Of a stretch of DNA of 64,000 nucleotides, positions 44,636-53,590 are shown in pieces (position 1 is the first letter of the stretch; the number at the start of each line of letters is the position of its first letter). This DNA comes from Actinomyces sp. ph3 (GTDB lineage: Bacteria; Actinomycetota; Actinomycetes; Actinomycetales; Actinomycetaceae). The stretch is from positions 62,001-126,000 of the forward strand of contig NZ_CAGY01000005.1 of the NCBI RefSeq assembly GCF_000308055.1, read 5' to 3'. Position numbers and translations under genes: made by a program. The notes beneath the pieces were generated by a model. It had not been told where the DNA came from, ran no database searches, and saw only the letters and a list, made by a program, of their open reading frames with translations.

Positions 44636-47353
44636 ATGGTCAAGTATGTATACGACTTCTCCGAGGGCGACAAGTCAATGAAAGACTTGCTCGGAGGTAA
44701 GGGTGCGAACCTGGCAGAGATGACGAAGCTCGGCCTGCCTGTTCCTCCCGGATTCACAATTACCACCGAAGCGTGCCGCGTCTACCTGCACGACGGCAAG
44801 GCCCCTGAAAGTCTTGATACTGAAGTGACCGTCGCACTTCGCAAGGTCGAAGAAGAAATGGGTCGCAAGCTGGGCGATCCCAAGGATCCGCTGCTTGTCT
44901 CGGTCCGCTCGGGCGCAAAGTTCTCCATGCCCGGCATGATGGAAACCGTCCTCAACATCGGTCTGAACGACGAGTCCGTCCACGGTCTTGCCGCTGTCAG
45001 TGGCAACGAGCGTTTCGCATGGGACTCCTACCGTCGACTGGTCCAGATGTTCGGCAAGACCGTTCTGGATATCGAAGGCGATCTCTTCTCTGACGCTCTG
45101 GACAACATGAAGAAGGAACGCGGCGTTAAGGGCGATACTGAGCTCACCGCCGAAGACCTCAAGAGCCTGGTTGATATCTTCAAGACCATCGTCTATGAGC
45201 AGACCGGTGAAGAATTCCCGCAGGATCCTCGCACCCAGATGGACATGGCCATCGAGGCCGTTTTCCGTTCCTGGAACACCGAACGTGCCCGCATCTACCG
45301 TCGCCGTGAGCGCATCCCCCACGACCTGGGCACCGCAGTCAACATCTGCACCATGGTCTTTGGCAACATGGGTGAAAACTCCGGCACCGGCGTGTGCTTC
45401 ACCCGCGACCCCTCCACCGGTCACTCCGGTGTGTACGGTGACTACCTTGAGAACGCACAGGGCGAAGACGTCGTTGCAGGTATCCGCAACACCCTGTCCC
45501 TGGCTGATCTTGAGAAGATCAACAAGCCGGTCTACGACGAGCTGCGCGGAATCATGCACAAGCTCGAAACCCACTACCGCGACCTGTGCGACATCGAATT
45601 CACCATCGAGCGCGGCAAGCTGTGGATGCTCCAGACCCGCGTCGGCAAGCGTACCGCTGCCGCAGCCTTCCGCGTTGCCGTCCAGCTGGTCGATGAAAAG
45701 CTCATCACCCGCGACGAGGCCCTGGGCCGCGTGACCGGTGACCAGCTCACCCAGCTGATGTTCCCGCAGTTCGATGCGTCTGCATCCAAGGAACTCATTG
45801 CTCGCGGTATGGCCGCCTCCCCGGGTGCAGCCGTTGGCCGCATCGTCTTCAACAATGCTCAGGCCGAGGCCTCGGCAGCAGCAGGCGTCAAGTGCGTGCT
45901 GGTCCGCCGCGAAACCAACCCCGACGACCTACCCGGTATGGTCGCAGCCGAGGGCGTTCTGACCGCCCGCGGTGGCAAGACCTCGCACGCCGCAGTGGTT
46001 GCGCGCGGCATGGGTAAGACTTGTGTCTGCGGTGCTGAAGCTCTTGAGATCGACGCCGAGGCCGGAACCGTCACCGTCGCAGGCCGCGTCCTGACCGGCG
46101 AAGACACCATCGCAATCGACGGCCAGACCGGTGAGATCTTCCTGGGTGAGGTCCCCGTGACCGACTCCCCGGTGACCACCTACCTGAGCCACGGCCTCGA
46201 AGCTGGCCTGGCTGCAGCAGCTGGCGATCCCGGTACCTCCGAACTGATCGAGGCCGTCCACCGCATCCTTACCCACGCCGACGAGGTTCGTCGCCTGCAG
46301 GTGCGCGCCAACGCCGATACCCCCGAGGACTCGCAGCGCGCACTGGAGTTTGGTGCACAGGGCATCGGCCTGTGCCGTACCGAGCACATGTTCCTGGGTT
46401 CGCGTCGTCCGCTGGTTGAGCGCGTCATCCTGTCCGAAGAAGGCTCCGCTGAGCGTCAGGAAGCATTCGATGCCCTGGAGAAGCTGCAGAAGGAAGACTT
46501 CCTGGCAATGCTCGAGGTCATGGACGGTAAGTCGATGACCGTGCGCTTGATCGACCCGCCGCTGCACGAGTTCCTGCCCCAGCTCACCGAGCTCGAGGTC
46601 AAGGTTGCACTCGCCAAGGCTGCTGGCACCGTTGATCCCGCGGACGAGGAAATGCTGGTCACCGTGCGTCGCTTCCACGAGCAGAACCCCATGCTGGGCC
46701 TGCGTGGCGTGCGTCTGGGCATCTACCTGCCCGGCCTCTTCGCCCTGCAGATGCGCGCACTGTGCGAGGCTGCTGCTGAGCTGGTTGCCCGTGGTAAGGA
46801 TCCGCGCCCCGAAATCATGGTTCCGCTGGTTGGTTCCGTGCGTGAGCTGCAGCTGATCCGCGAGGAAGGCGAAGGCATTATCGCTGCGGTTGCTGCTGAC
46901 AAGGGCGTTGACCTCTCCGGCGTCACCATCGGTGCGATGATTGAGCTGCCGCGTGCGGCCATGACCGCCGAGGACCTTGCTGAGGAAGCCGACTTCTTCA
47001 GCTTCGGTACGAACGACCTGACCCAGACTGTGTGGGGCTTCTCACGTGATGACGTTGAGGGTGTGTTCTTCCCGCAGTACATCGAGGGTGGCATCTTTGG
47101 TGTCTCTCCCTTTGAGTCGATCGATGTTCACGGCGTCGGTACAGTTGTAGCCGAGGGCGTGCGTCGCGCACGTTCTACCAAGCCGAACATCAAGCTCGGT
47201 GTCTGTGGTGAGCACGGTGGCGATCCCGCATCGATCCACTTCTTCCACAAGGTCGGACTCGACTACGTGTCCTGCTCGCCCTTCCGCGTGCCCGTGGCGC
47301 GCCTGGAGGCCGGACGTGCAGCCGTTGAGGATCACACGGATATGACCGCGTGA
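44636..47353 (+). CDS. ppdK: Pyruvate, phosphate dikinase
   Basis: PPDK interconverts pyruvate, ATP and phosphate with PEP, AMP and pyrophosphate. The 905-residue length is typical. The N-terminal nucleotide-binding part begins VYDFSEGDKSMKDLLGGKG. The swivelling domain has GGKTSHAAVVARG with phospho-His451. The C-terminal PEP-binding domain has GLCRTEHMF and FGTNDLTQTVWGFSRDD. ATG 44636 was chosen, with GAGGG ahead; an upstream TTG at 44624 is less likely. Codon use is strongly biased to C-ending codons, the mark of high expression. A strong terminator follows. No PPDK regulatory protein gene is nearby. Confidence 0.97.
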   Translation: MVKYVYDFSEGDKSMKDLLGGKGANLAEMTKLGLPVPPGFTITTEACRVYLHDGKAPESLDTEVTVALRKVEEEMGRKLGDPKDPLLVSVRSGAKFSMPGMMETVLNIGLNDESVHGLAAVSGNERFAWDSYRRLVQMFGKTVLDIEGDLFSDALDNMKKERGVKGDTELTAEDLKSLVDIFKTIVYEQTGEEFPQDPRTQMDMAIEAVFRSWNTERARIYRRRERIPHDLGTAVNICTMVFGNMGENSGTGVCFTRDPSTGHSGVYGDYLENAQGEDVVAGIRNTLSLADLEKINKPVYDELRGIMHKLETHYRDLCDIEFTIERGKLWMLQTRVGKRTAAAAFRVAVQLVDEKLITRDEALGRVTGDQLTQLMFPQFDASASKELIARGMAASPGAAVGRIVFNNAQAEASAAAGVKCVLVRRETNPDDLPGMVAAEGVLTARGGKTSHAAVVARGMGKTCVCGAEALEIDAEAGTVTVAGRVLTGEDTIAIDGQTGEIFLGEVPVTDSPVTTYLSHGLEAGLAAAAGDPGTSELIEAVHRILTHADEVRRLQVRANADTPEDSQRALEFGAQGIGLCRTEHMFLGSRRPLVERVILSEEGSAERQEAFDALEKLQKEDFLAMLEVMDGKSMTVRLIDPPLHEFLPQLTELEVKVALAKAAGTVDPADEEMLVTVRRFHEQNPMLGLRGVRLGIYLPGLFALQMRALCEAAAELVARGKDPRPEIMVPLVGSVRELQLIREEGEGIIAAVAADKGVDLSGVTIGAMIELPRAAMTAEDLAEEADFFSFGTNDLTQTVWGFSRDDVEGVFFPQYIEGGIFGVSPFESIDVHGVGTVVAEGVRRARSTKPNIKLGVCGEHGGDPASIHFFHKVGLDYVSCSPFRVPVARLEAGRAAVEDHTDMTA

Positions 47354-47389
47354 GTGTCTGCAAGGACCGTCTAGCGCTGATATAGCGCG

Positions 47390-47419
47390 GTGCCCCGCCA
47401 GCTTCGGCTGGCGGGGCAC
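47390..47419 (+). terminator. Rho-independent-type terminator of ppdK
   Basis: A perfect 13-bp stem (GTGCCCCGCCAGC / GCTGGCGGGGCAC) with a TTCG tetraloop is followed by a short TTGCGTTT run. Confidence 0.88.
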
Positions 47420-47463
47420 TTGCGTTTCTAGGCACTTGCGTTTCAGAGTACTTGCGTTTCCCG
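47416..47463. repeat. Three tandem 16-bp repeats
   Basis: Three units of 16 bases share the core ACTTGCGTTTC (47416, 47432, 47448), and a decayed fourth begins at 47464. They overlap the descending arm of the ppdK terminator. Each copy adds a T-run, and the origin may be slippage from the terminator tail. Confidence 0.8.
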
Positions 47464-47519
47464 GGGCGCTTGCGGCGAATTCTTATGACACCCTATGGAG
47501 CCAAGAGGTCGCCCGAGCG

Positions 47520-48179
47520 TCAGTAATTCTTGAATCCGCCTTTACCGGGTGGCGGTGGGAAAGCACCGGGCGCCGACGTAGGCGGAGTTGCTGGTGGCGA
47601 ATACGGTGACACGGGCGGCGTATACGATGCCGCTGACGGTGTATACGGTGACATGGGCGTAGTGCTGCTGCTCTCCACAACCATCACATTGCCGTTGGTG
47701 AGCACGATGTTCGTGGGGGAGTACAGCTGGGCCATAGTTGTTTGCCGTTTGCGCCATGCAAAAACGGCAATGATGAGGGCAAGCACAATATAGATAGCGT
47801 GTTTGATGGTTGGATCATCTGCAAGGTTGGGTGCGAATTCTTCCAAGAACATCAGAACAACAGTCAGCATGAGGAACAGGCTAGATATAACCACGATTGG
47901 GAAACTGACAATCGCATAGATGCGGCGAGAGACCGAGTACAGCAGGTTATTGAGCTTGTGATAGGCGAATCCGACAATAACCATTGCAACAACAGCCCAA
48001 ATGAAGTGGGCCGTTTCTGAGGATGTCAGCCATGCCATGTGGTCCATCGTGAAAATGCCGGCAAACCCTATTGCAAGTACGTAGTCAGGAGAGAAGAGCA
48101 TCCACAGCAGTAATCGCATGTAGAAAAAGAGGAAGGCGATGATGATCGCGAAAATTAGCAGTATGAACAGCAAGGCCAT
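47520..48179 (-). CDS. Membrane protein with Pro-rich C-terminus, unknown function
   Basis: The product has 219 residues with five hydrophobic segments in the first 145 (LLFILLIFAIIIAFLFFYM first, then four more up to the segment ending VFAWRKRQ). A cytoplasmic or external tail rich in Pro, Ser and Thr follows (SPYTPSAASYTPPVSPYSPP-like). No family was recognised. The tail has a tandem SPYxP pattern. The gene stands alone, convergent to ppdK, with a 457-base region upstream that it shares with the glycerophosphodiesterase gene. Confidence 0.75.
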   Translation of the reverse strand: MALLFILLIFAIIIAFLFFYMRLLLWMLFSPDYVLAIGFAGIFTMDHMAWLTSSETAHFIWAVVAMVIVGFAYHKLNNLLYSVSRRIYAIVSFPIVVISSLFLMLTVVLMFLEEFAPNLADDPTIKHAIYIVLALIIAVFAWRKRQTTMAQLYSPTNIVLTNGNVMVVESSSTTPMSPYTPSAASYTPPVSPYSPPATPPTSAPGAFPPPPGKGGFKNY

Positions 48180-48370
48180 GCCTTCATCCTAACAATGTGA
48201 AAGTTGTGCTAGCTGATACCTTGCTGAGCGCAAAAATTGGTGCTTAAACAATATTAATTCTGTTGAATTTGGCGCTCTTTGGTGGCGCCTGTTCCAATCT
48301 TTAATCGAGAAAATAAGACCTGACGGGTTGTCTGCTTCTCTAGAGTGGCGAATGATACAACTATGTATCC

Positions 48371-48405
48371 GCACATAGGTGCAGATGCCACTGCACATAA
48401 GTGCA
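48371..48405. promoter_or_regulatory. Paired palindromic sites, 22 bp apart
   Basis: GCACATAGGTGCA and GCACATAAGTGCA start 22 bases apart, two helical turns. The second extends to the perfect palindrome TGCACATAAGTGCA apart from its centre. This is typical of a dimeric regulator binding side by side. Confidence 0.5.
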
Positions 48406-48568
48406 CAATGCTGGGTAAACCCTGCGCAATTTCTTTATAATAGCTTCTGACCTGCGAAAATGTAGTTAAGTTATTGATGTTCGCGTTTAGCAAATATGCA
48501 AATATGTGAGTGGGAACACATTTATAAGCATGAAACTCGAACACACCAGTCACATAATTAACAGCGGA

Positions 48569-48593
48569 GATCGGAGACTATTAGTCCCTGATC
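48569..48593. promoter_or_regulatory. Imperfect 25-bp palindrome upstream of the glycerophosphodiesterase gene
   Basis: GATCGGAGACTA, T, TAGTCCCTGATC: ten of twelve arm positions pair. It lies 43 bases before the start at 48637 and is an operator candidate, or a hairpin in the leader. Confidence 0.45.
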
Positions 48594-48636
48594 TTTAGGT
48601 TTTGTCCATCCTCGACAAGGAAGTCAGTGAACTTCT

Positions 48637-49371
48637 ATGGAACGTCGCATTTTTGCACACCGCGGTTTGAACCGTGTCGCACCCGAGAACAGCCTTGCAG
48701 CTTTTGAAAAGACTGCAGATGCTGGTCTCACCTGGATTGAGACTGACGTCGACATCCTTGGTGACGGTACGCCAATCGTCATCCACGACACGTCGCTTGA
48801 TCGTACGACCAATCGCAGCGGGTCGTACTACGGCCTCGAGAAGGCAGATCTGGCATCGATCGATGCCGGTTCATGGTTCTCTCCGGAATTCACCGGACAG
48901 CCTCTGCCCACCCTTGAGCAGCTGATCGAGCTCCTCAACCGCCGTGGACTGAATGCCAACATTGAGATCAAGTCGAATGAGGCCGGTGGCGCCATGTCCA
49001 TGCGTCTCATTGATTCGATTCTTGATGCGCTGACTGGACTCGACCCCGAACGAGAGGTTTTCTTCTCCTCCTTTAATCACGTGTTGCTGGCGAAGATTAA
49101 GGAACGCGCACCTCAGTACGAAGTGGGCTGCCTGTACGAGACTTGTGCTCTCTACGACGACTGGAAGTCCATGCTCGAGCTGGTTGGCGCGTCATACATT
49201 CACCCCGAGGACCGCGGTCTGACCAAGTCCAAGGTTGAGGCCTTCCGTGAGGCAGGCTTCGGTGTCAACGTGTGGACCGTGAACTCGATTGACCGAGCAC
49301 ATGAGCTCTTCAATTGGGGCGCAACCGGTGTCTTTACCGATGTTGCGGACTCTTTTGCCCATCTTCAGTGA
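48637..49371 (+). CDS. Glycerophosphodiester phosphodiesterase (GDPD family)
   Basis: This 244-residue TIM-barrel enzyme hydrolyses glycerophosphodiesters to glycerol 3-phosphate and an alcohol. The family motif is present: HRG (His8) with PENS, then ETD (Glu35, Asp37) and HD (His50). Later blocks NIEIKS and VNVWTVNS complete the barrel. No signal peptide, so it acts inside the cell on imported substrates. It is followed after 28 bases by an MFS transporter gene, which fits uptake and cleavage of glycerophosphodiesters. The upstream palindromes suggest regulation by a substrate-responsive factor. Confidence 0.93.
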   Translation: MERRIFAHRGLNRVAPENSLAAFEKTADAGLTWIETDVDILGDGTPIVIHDTSLDRTTNRSGSYYGLEKADLASIDAGSWFSPEFTGQPLPTLEQLIELLNRRGLNANIEIKSNEAGGAMSMRLIDSILDALTGLDPEREVFFSSFNHVLLAKIKERAPQYEVGCLYETCALYDDWKSMLELVGASYIHPEDRGLTKSKVEAFREAGFGVNVWTVNSIDRAHELFNWGATGVFTDVADSFAHLQ

Positions 49372-49399
49372 GTGAATCTCGAAAGGTAAATTCAACAAC

Positions 49400-50734
49400 A
49401 TGTCTGAAACCTCAGTAGGCACAAAGTCGCGCCTTCCTAAGTTCTTGCAGAAGGGCCGCATCGGCGGCTTCCTCACTGTCGTGCTGACCGGCCAGCTGGT
49501 CTACGTCTCCTTCGAGGCGTTCAAGGGATCTCTGCTGATCCCCGTGACCAATGCTCTTGGCATCACGGTCGCCGACTTCGGTACCATCATGGGCTGGCTC
49601 GGCATTGCCATGTTCATGTACGTGCCCGCCGGCTGGGTGAACAACCGTTTCCCCATCCGTAACATTCTGATCTGCTTCGCCTCGTGGCGACTGCTGACCT
49701 TCCTGTTCCTGTGGCTCTCCCCGGTCTTGGGCTACCACCTGAACATCAAGATGCTTGTTGGCATTGCAATTACGTGGGCAATTTGGGACGCCATCGGTTG
49801 GCCCGCCGTCGTCAACGGCGTTGCCTTCATGGCATCTGACTCTGACTCCAAGGGCCGTGGCCTTGCAATGGGCCTCCTCGAGTCCATCCGTCGTGGCGTT
49901 GAGTTCTGCATGAACCTCATCATCATCGGCTGCATGGCCATTTTCCCGACCCACGCAAACGGCATCATGATTGGTTTCGGCCTGGGCTACTCCCTGCTGC
50001 TGATCCCGAACATCATCGCCATCCTGCGCTTCGTTCCCGCCAACGCTGTTGCCGAGTCCGAAGGCCACACCAAGAACACCGCAGCTCTCATGGGTCTGCT
50101 CAAGGTTCTGGCACAGCCCGGTGTTTGGTTCGCAGGTATCGCCGGCATGTGTGTTTACTGGTGCTACGTCAACCTGATCTACTCCTCGGCTCCTTACTTG
50201 AAGCTGGTCTTCCACGCATCTGACGCTGCCTCTGGTGCATTCGGTATCTTCTCCACCGGTTTCGTTGGCATCATCGCCGGCCTCGTTGCAGGGATGCTCG
50301 CTGACTACGTCTTCAAGTCCTCGACCACCATGGTTGCAGTCGCTCTGACCGTTATCGCCATCGGCGTTGGCCTGGTCTACCTGCTGCCCGCATCCGACTC
50401 GATGATGTGGCCTGCAATGATCCTGCTGGTCGTCATGGCATTCGGTGTCTTCCTTGGTAAGTCCGTGCTGCTTGCTCCTATCGCTGAGCTGCACCTGCCC
50501 GAGGAAATCAACGGCTCCGCAATGTCGGTCGGTTCCTTCCTGGTCTACGCTTCCATCCTTTGGGGCAACCCGACCACCGCTGGAATCATCACCGCTCACG
50601 AGGCCAACCCCTACGATGGCTACCGCATCATCTTCCTGATCACGCTCTGCGTGGCAGTTGTTGGTGCTGCTTGCGCCTACGCACTGGTGTTCTCGAACCG
50701 TCGCAAGAAGGCTCTGAGCGCTGAGGTTGAGTGA
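49400..50734 (+). CDS. MFS transporter, probably for glycerophosphodiester or phosphorylated substrate
   Basis: This 444-residue protein has twelve hydrophobic segments and an MFS-type layout (MGWLGIAMFMYVPAGWVNN near helix 2). Codon use is strongly biased to C-ending codons, so expression is likely high. It shares a unit with the glycerophosphodiesterase gene, and a substrate of that enzyme or its product is the best guess. No single family motif fixes the substrate. A strong terminator follows at 50797. Confidence 0.87.
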   Translation: MSETSVGTKSRLPKFLQKGRIGGFLTVVLTGQLVYVSFEAFKGSLLIPVTNALGITVADFGTIMGWLGIAMFMYVPAGWVNNRFPIRNILICFASWRLLTFLFLWLSPVLGYHLNIKMLVGIAITWAIWDAIGWPAVVNGVAFMASDSDSKGRGLAMGLLESIRRGVEFCMNLIIIGCMAIFPTHANGIMIGFGLGYSLLLIPNIIAILRFVPANAVAESEGHTKNTAALMGLLKVLAQPGVWFAGIAGMCVYWCYVNLIYSSAPYLKLVFHASDAASGAFGIFSTGFVGIIAGLVAGMLADYVFKSSTTMVAVALTVIAIGVGLVYLLPASDSMMWPAMILLVVMAFGVFLGKSVLLAPIAELHLPEEINGSAMSVGSFLVYASILWGNPTTAGIITAHEANPYDGYRIIFLITLCVAVVGAACAYALVFSNRRKKALSAEVE

Positions 50735-50796
50735 TCCTTTCACGGATACTCTCCACTGAATCCAAACCAGTTGGCCTCTCGAGGCTGAACTGACTG

Positions 50797-50859
50797 AGGC
50801 GGGTCCTCATCGTCCCAGGTACTTCGGTACCGGACCGAGACGATGCGGACCCGCCTTTT
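50797..50859 (+). terminator. Long rho-independent terminator
   Basis: A long imperfect stem has AGGCGGGTCC-CATCGTC on one side and GACGATG-GGACCCGCC on the other. An inner GGTAC-TTCG-GTACC hairpin caps it and TTTT follows. It ends the glycerophosphodiesterase/MFS unit. Confidence 0.92.
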
Positions 50860-51011
50860 ACATGTCTTCAAGCCCCTGCTTCCCCGTCATCACTCTCAAC
50901 TTCTCCGGCCCGTCTTCGTCCACGCCTCGGCGTGATTGTGGAACAATAAGACCAGATCGCATCTACCATTCATCAACACATCTAGCATCAGCGCGAGGGG
51001 TTGGAAGCTTC

Positions 51012-52259
51012 ATGGCTCTCTTTGAATTCGACGAGGGGCGTTTGATCCCTGCCCAATTCGGCCGCTCAGTATCCGACGGTTTGACCCCCGAAATCGTTGA
51101 TGCCGTGTGTAATCAGGTGCTCGAGATCGTTTCGCGCCCACTTTTCCCCATCACGTGGCGAGATATTTCCCCCTTTGAAGGTTCGGCCTTTGTTGATGGC
51201 TCCGCAGAAGACGAGGCTCCTCGGCTGACTGCCCTTGATCCTTCTGGCCAAGTTGTTTCGGTCGAGATTCTTGACTTCCTGGACTCAGATACGCTGATTC
51301 AGTCCCTTTCGCGCCTCGCTGGAACCGCCGCACTGTCGTGGTCGGATCTGGCCCGTGAATATCCCGGAGGCGTCGCAGCTTTCAAATCCGGCTGGATTCA
51401 TTTCCGCGATTCAATGCCTCCCTCGCCCGGTGCAGGTCCGCGTCTGGTCATGGTGGTTGGCCGCATTGATCCCGCGGTTCGTCCGGCGCTTGAGGTTCTC
51501 GCTGCCTCCGGCGTTGAAGTTCATGAAATGAGCCTGCGCGAGATGAGCAATGGGCGTTCTTTCCTTGAAGTTCACGCTGTTGGTCCGCGTACCTACGCGC
51601 ACGCCCCCCACCTGCTTGCTGGGCGCTCCGACGACGTCCCCGCGATCGCCTCGTCAATTCGTGACGTGGCCGCTCCGGTGACCATTGAGCCCTCCGCGCG
51701 CGTTGACTTTGTTTCCCCCGAACCGGCTACCGAGGCCGAGGCCTTGGTTCCCGAGGAGGACGACTACCTTCCCGAGGATGAAGAGTTCGTTCAACAGGCC
51801 GCCCACGCTGAAGCCGTAGAGCCGGAAGTTCCTGAAACGGAAAGCGAACACACCTTCGACGGAAACGATGCGCATCATCATGCCGCTCCAGTCGAGATGG
51901 AAGACAGTGATGGCGAGTTAGAAGAAGAGGAAAGCGAAGAGGTCCGCGCTGCCCGTGAGGCGGGGATCCCCGTCCTCTCGCGTGATGCGGCTGCCCTTCG
52001 TGTTCTTGGGCAGATTATTGCCGAGGATGTTCCCGCAATTATCGTTGACGTGCCTGAGGCAGAGTGTGAATTCACGGCCGATGGCCTGTTCCGCTCGGGC
52101 GAGGAGAGCTGGGATAACCCGCAGGATGCGCTTTCCTACTTTGGTGTTTCCGGTAACGGCTGGACGCTGTGGCATCTGGGTGGGGAAGAAGGCCCGACCT
52201 TGGGTGAATCCTTGGCAGAGGTCAACCGAGAAATCATTCGCGAGTACTCACGCGATTAG
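51012..52259 (+). CDS. Acidic hypothetical protein
   Basis: The product has 415 residues from the ATG at 51012; a longer frame from 50862 includes terminator-side sequence and no likely start. Residues 1-240 look folded (ALFEFDEGRLIPAQFGRSV, then LVMVVGRIDPAVRPALEVLAASG). Residues 255-350 are very acidic, rich in Glu, Asp, Ala and Val. A third part has VPAIIVDVPEAECEF and a C-terminal WTLWHLGGEEGPTLGESL. No signal peptide, membrane segment or known motif was found. It overlaps the convergent hydrolase gene by four bases. Confidence 0.8.
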   Translation: MALFEFDEGRLIPAQFGRSVSDGLTPEIVDAVCNQVLEIVSRPLFPITWRDISPFEGSAFVDGSAEDEAPRLTALDPSGQVVSVEILDFLDSDTLIQSLSRLAGTAALSWSDLAREYPGGVAAFKSGWIHFRDSMPPSPGAGPRLVMVVGRIDPAVRPALEVLAASGVEVHEMSLREMSNGRSFLEVHAVGPRTYAHAPHLLAGRSDDVPAIASSIRDVAAPVTIEPSARVDFVSPEPATEAEALVPEEDDYLPEDEEFVQQAAHAEAVEPEVPETESEHTFDGNDAHHHAAPVEMEDSDGELEEEESEEVRAAREAGIPVLSRDAAALRVLGQIIAEDVPAIIVDVPEAECEFTADGLFRSGEESWDNPQDALSYFGVSGNGWTLWHLGGEEGPTLGESLAEVNREIIREYSRD

Positions 52260-53407
52260 ATAAAGGCCTTAATCCAGCGATTCATCGTTTCATAGACCTG
52301 CGCGCGCACCTGCGGGTCAGAGAGCAGTAGGTCGTGCTTGCCCGGGAAACTGGCGATGGTGACCAGCGGTCCTAAGCGTGACGAACGCTCCAAGATGACC
52401 TCGCGATCTAAGACGACGTCACTTGAAAAAGTTTCTGGAGTGAATTCTTCGCTGAAGAAGCTAGACGTCGACATCATCGAAAGTACGGGAATATCCAGCT
52501 TGACTGAAGTCGCAACGGAGTCGTGGCCTTCAAGGATCGCCTCGAGCCAGGCCGCGTAAACGGGGTAGGAGCCTGGCCGCTTCCACTCCAGCGCATAGTC
52601 CCATCCCTGAACAGCGGGATCATCGGCGTAGGCCTCGAGAGACTCCGGTAGGGGCGCCTCCAGTGAATTCCATCCCTCGTGAAGCGAACGCGCATAGTTA
52701 TCTGGACCGCTGCCGCCTCCCGGAACCGCCCACATCGGATTTCGAGACGCAATGCGTTCAAGAATCGGAGCCATGGTTGAACGCATGGAAGCCATTGTCT
52801 GCATTTCAAGCCACGCAGAATTCAAGATGAGGCCGTCGATCGCGCCGGGATGGCGATTTGCCCACAGCGTTGCAAGCAGTCCGCCCGTTGAGTGACCCAT
52901 CAGAACAAGTGGAAGATCGGGGTAATCATTGCGGATCAGATCCAGAGCTTCTCCGAGTTCCTCATCGTACAGACTGAGGTTCGAAATGAATCCCATGCGT
53001 TGGCCAGGGCGTAGCGAACGACCATACCTGCGTAGATCGATCGCGTAGAAGGCCCCTGCACAATCGGCGATATTTTGGGCCAACTCGCGCTGGAAGAAAT
53101 AGTCGTTGCGGCCGTGAATGTACAGGGCAACAAAACGCGGGGATTGGGAAGAAGCTCTGTGGCCTTGGTAGCGAACCAAGGTCGCAACAACAGACCCTGC
53201 GTCATCATCCATAAGGGGGATGGTGCGCGATTCGTAGCCCTCACCCAAAACGTCGCGCCGCCACTGGCCAACGGGGGCTGGGCCTTCTTCTCCCCAGGGG
53301 GCCAGCACGGCCTCGTCGACGAGGCCATTGAAGCCATCGGTGCTGCTTGGGGATTCGGGGAGCTCGGTTTCGTCCACTGTACTCACTCCTGTGTTTGGGA
53401 TCTGCAT
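52256..53407 (-). CDS. Alpha/beta hydrolase, serine aminopeptidase S33-like
   Basis: The product has 383 residues with a monoacylglycerol-lipase-like hydrolase fold. ALYIHGRNDYF gives the oxyanion His-Gly, IDLRRYGRS the following turn, and GHSTGG the nucleophile Ser at about 172. The final His is in FPGKHDLL. A helical lid insertion is present between them. No signal peptide, so it is probably cytosolic. The N-terminal 60 residues are poorly conserved-looking, and a later start is possible. Substrate not defined. Confidence 0.88.
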   Translation of the reverse strand: MQIPNTGVSTVDETELPESPSSTDGFNGLVDEAVLAPWGEEGPAPVGQWRRDVLGEGYESRTIPLMDDDAGSVVATLVRYQGHRASSQSPRFVALYIHGRNDYFFQRELAQNIADCAGAFYAIDLRRYGRSLRPGQRMGFISNLSLYDEELGEALDLIRNDYPDLPLVLMGHSTGGLLATLWANRHPGAIDGLILNSAWLEMQTMASMRSTMAPILERIASRNPMWAVPGGGSGPDNYARSLHEGWNSLEAPLPESLEAYADDPAVQGWDYALEWKRPGSYPVYAAWLEAILEGHDSVATSVKLDIPVLSMMSTSSFFSEEFTPETFSSDVVLDREVILERSSRLGPLVTIASFPGKHDLLLSDPQVRAQVYETMNRWIKAFI

Positions 53408-53590
53408 TGATTTTATGTGGATTTTCGCGTGAAAGATATCGTTATTTGGGGCAAATGTTACAAATGTTGCGATCGTGATTTGTGTGGCTTCGGTTAAACG
53501 TTGTTGCGAATGTTGCCTAAGTGAACTACTCTCGAATGCTGTATATGACGACGCACGCCCTTATCCCGGCGTACAACGACAGGTGGACCA

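Larger units (their letters stand above)
48180..48636. other. Long AT-rich divergent intergenic region
   Basis: This 457-base stretch is clearly richer in A and T than its neighbours. It contains two palindromic sites (48371-48405), a TATAAT hexamer at 48436 without a good -35 box, and a 25-base imperfect palindrome (48569-48593). The open frames in it show no protein-like composition. It probably carries the promoters of both flanking genes. Confidence 0.6.

Noticed and set aside
44675-45574. 299-codon minus-strand open frame opposite ppdK
   Set aside because: Codon-bias shadow of ppdK; no family, no ribosome binding site.
48254-48553. 99-codon minus-strand open frame in the long intergenic region
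   Set aside because: Composition is not protein-like, no ribosome binding site was seen and it runs across the palindromic sites.
49412-50743. Long minus-strand open frame (443 codons) opposite the MFS gene
   Set aside because: It is the shadow of strongly C-biased codons. The product is rich in Asp, Gly, His and Gln, has no domain and covers a clear transporter gene.
50862-51011. 50-residue N-terminal extension of the acidic hypothetical protein
   Set aside because: It begins directly at the terminator of the previous gene and has unlikely composition; ATG 51012 is preferred.
53408-53590. Possible c-di-AMP (ydaO) riboswitch upstream of the NlpC/P60 gene
   Set aside because: Such riboswitches are common before these genes, but the 183-base stretch is short and shows no matching helices by eye.
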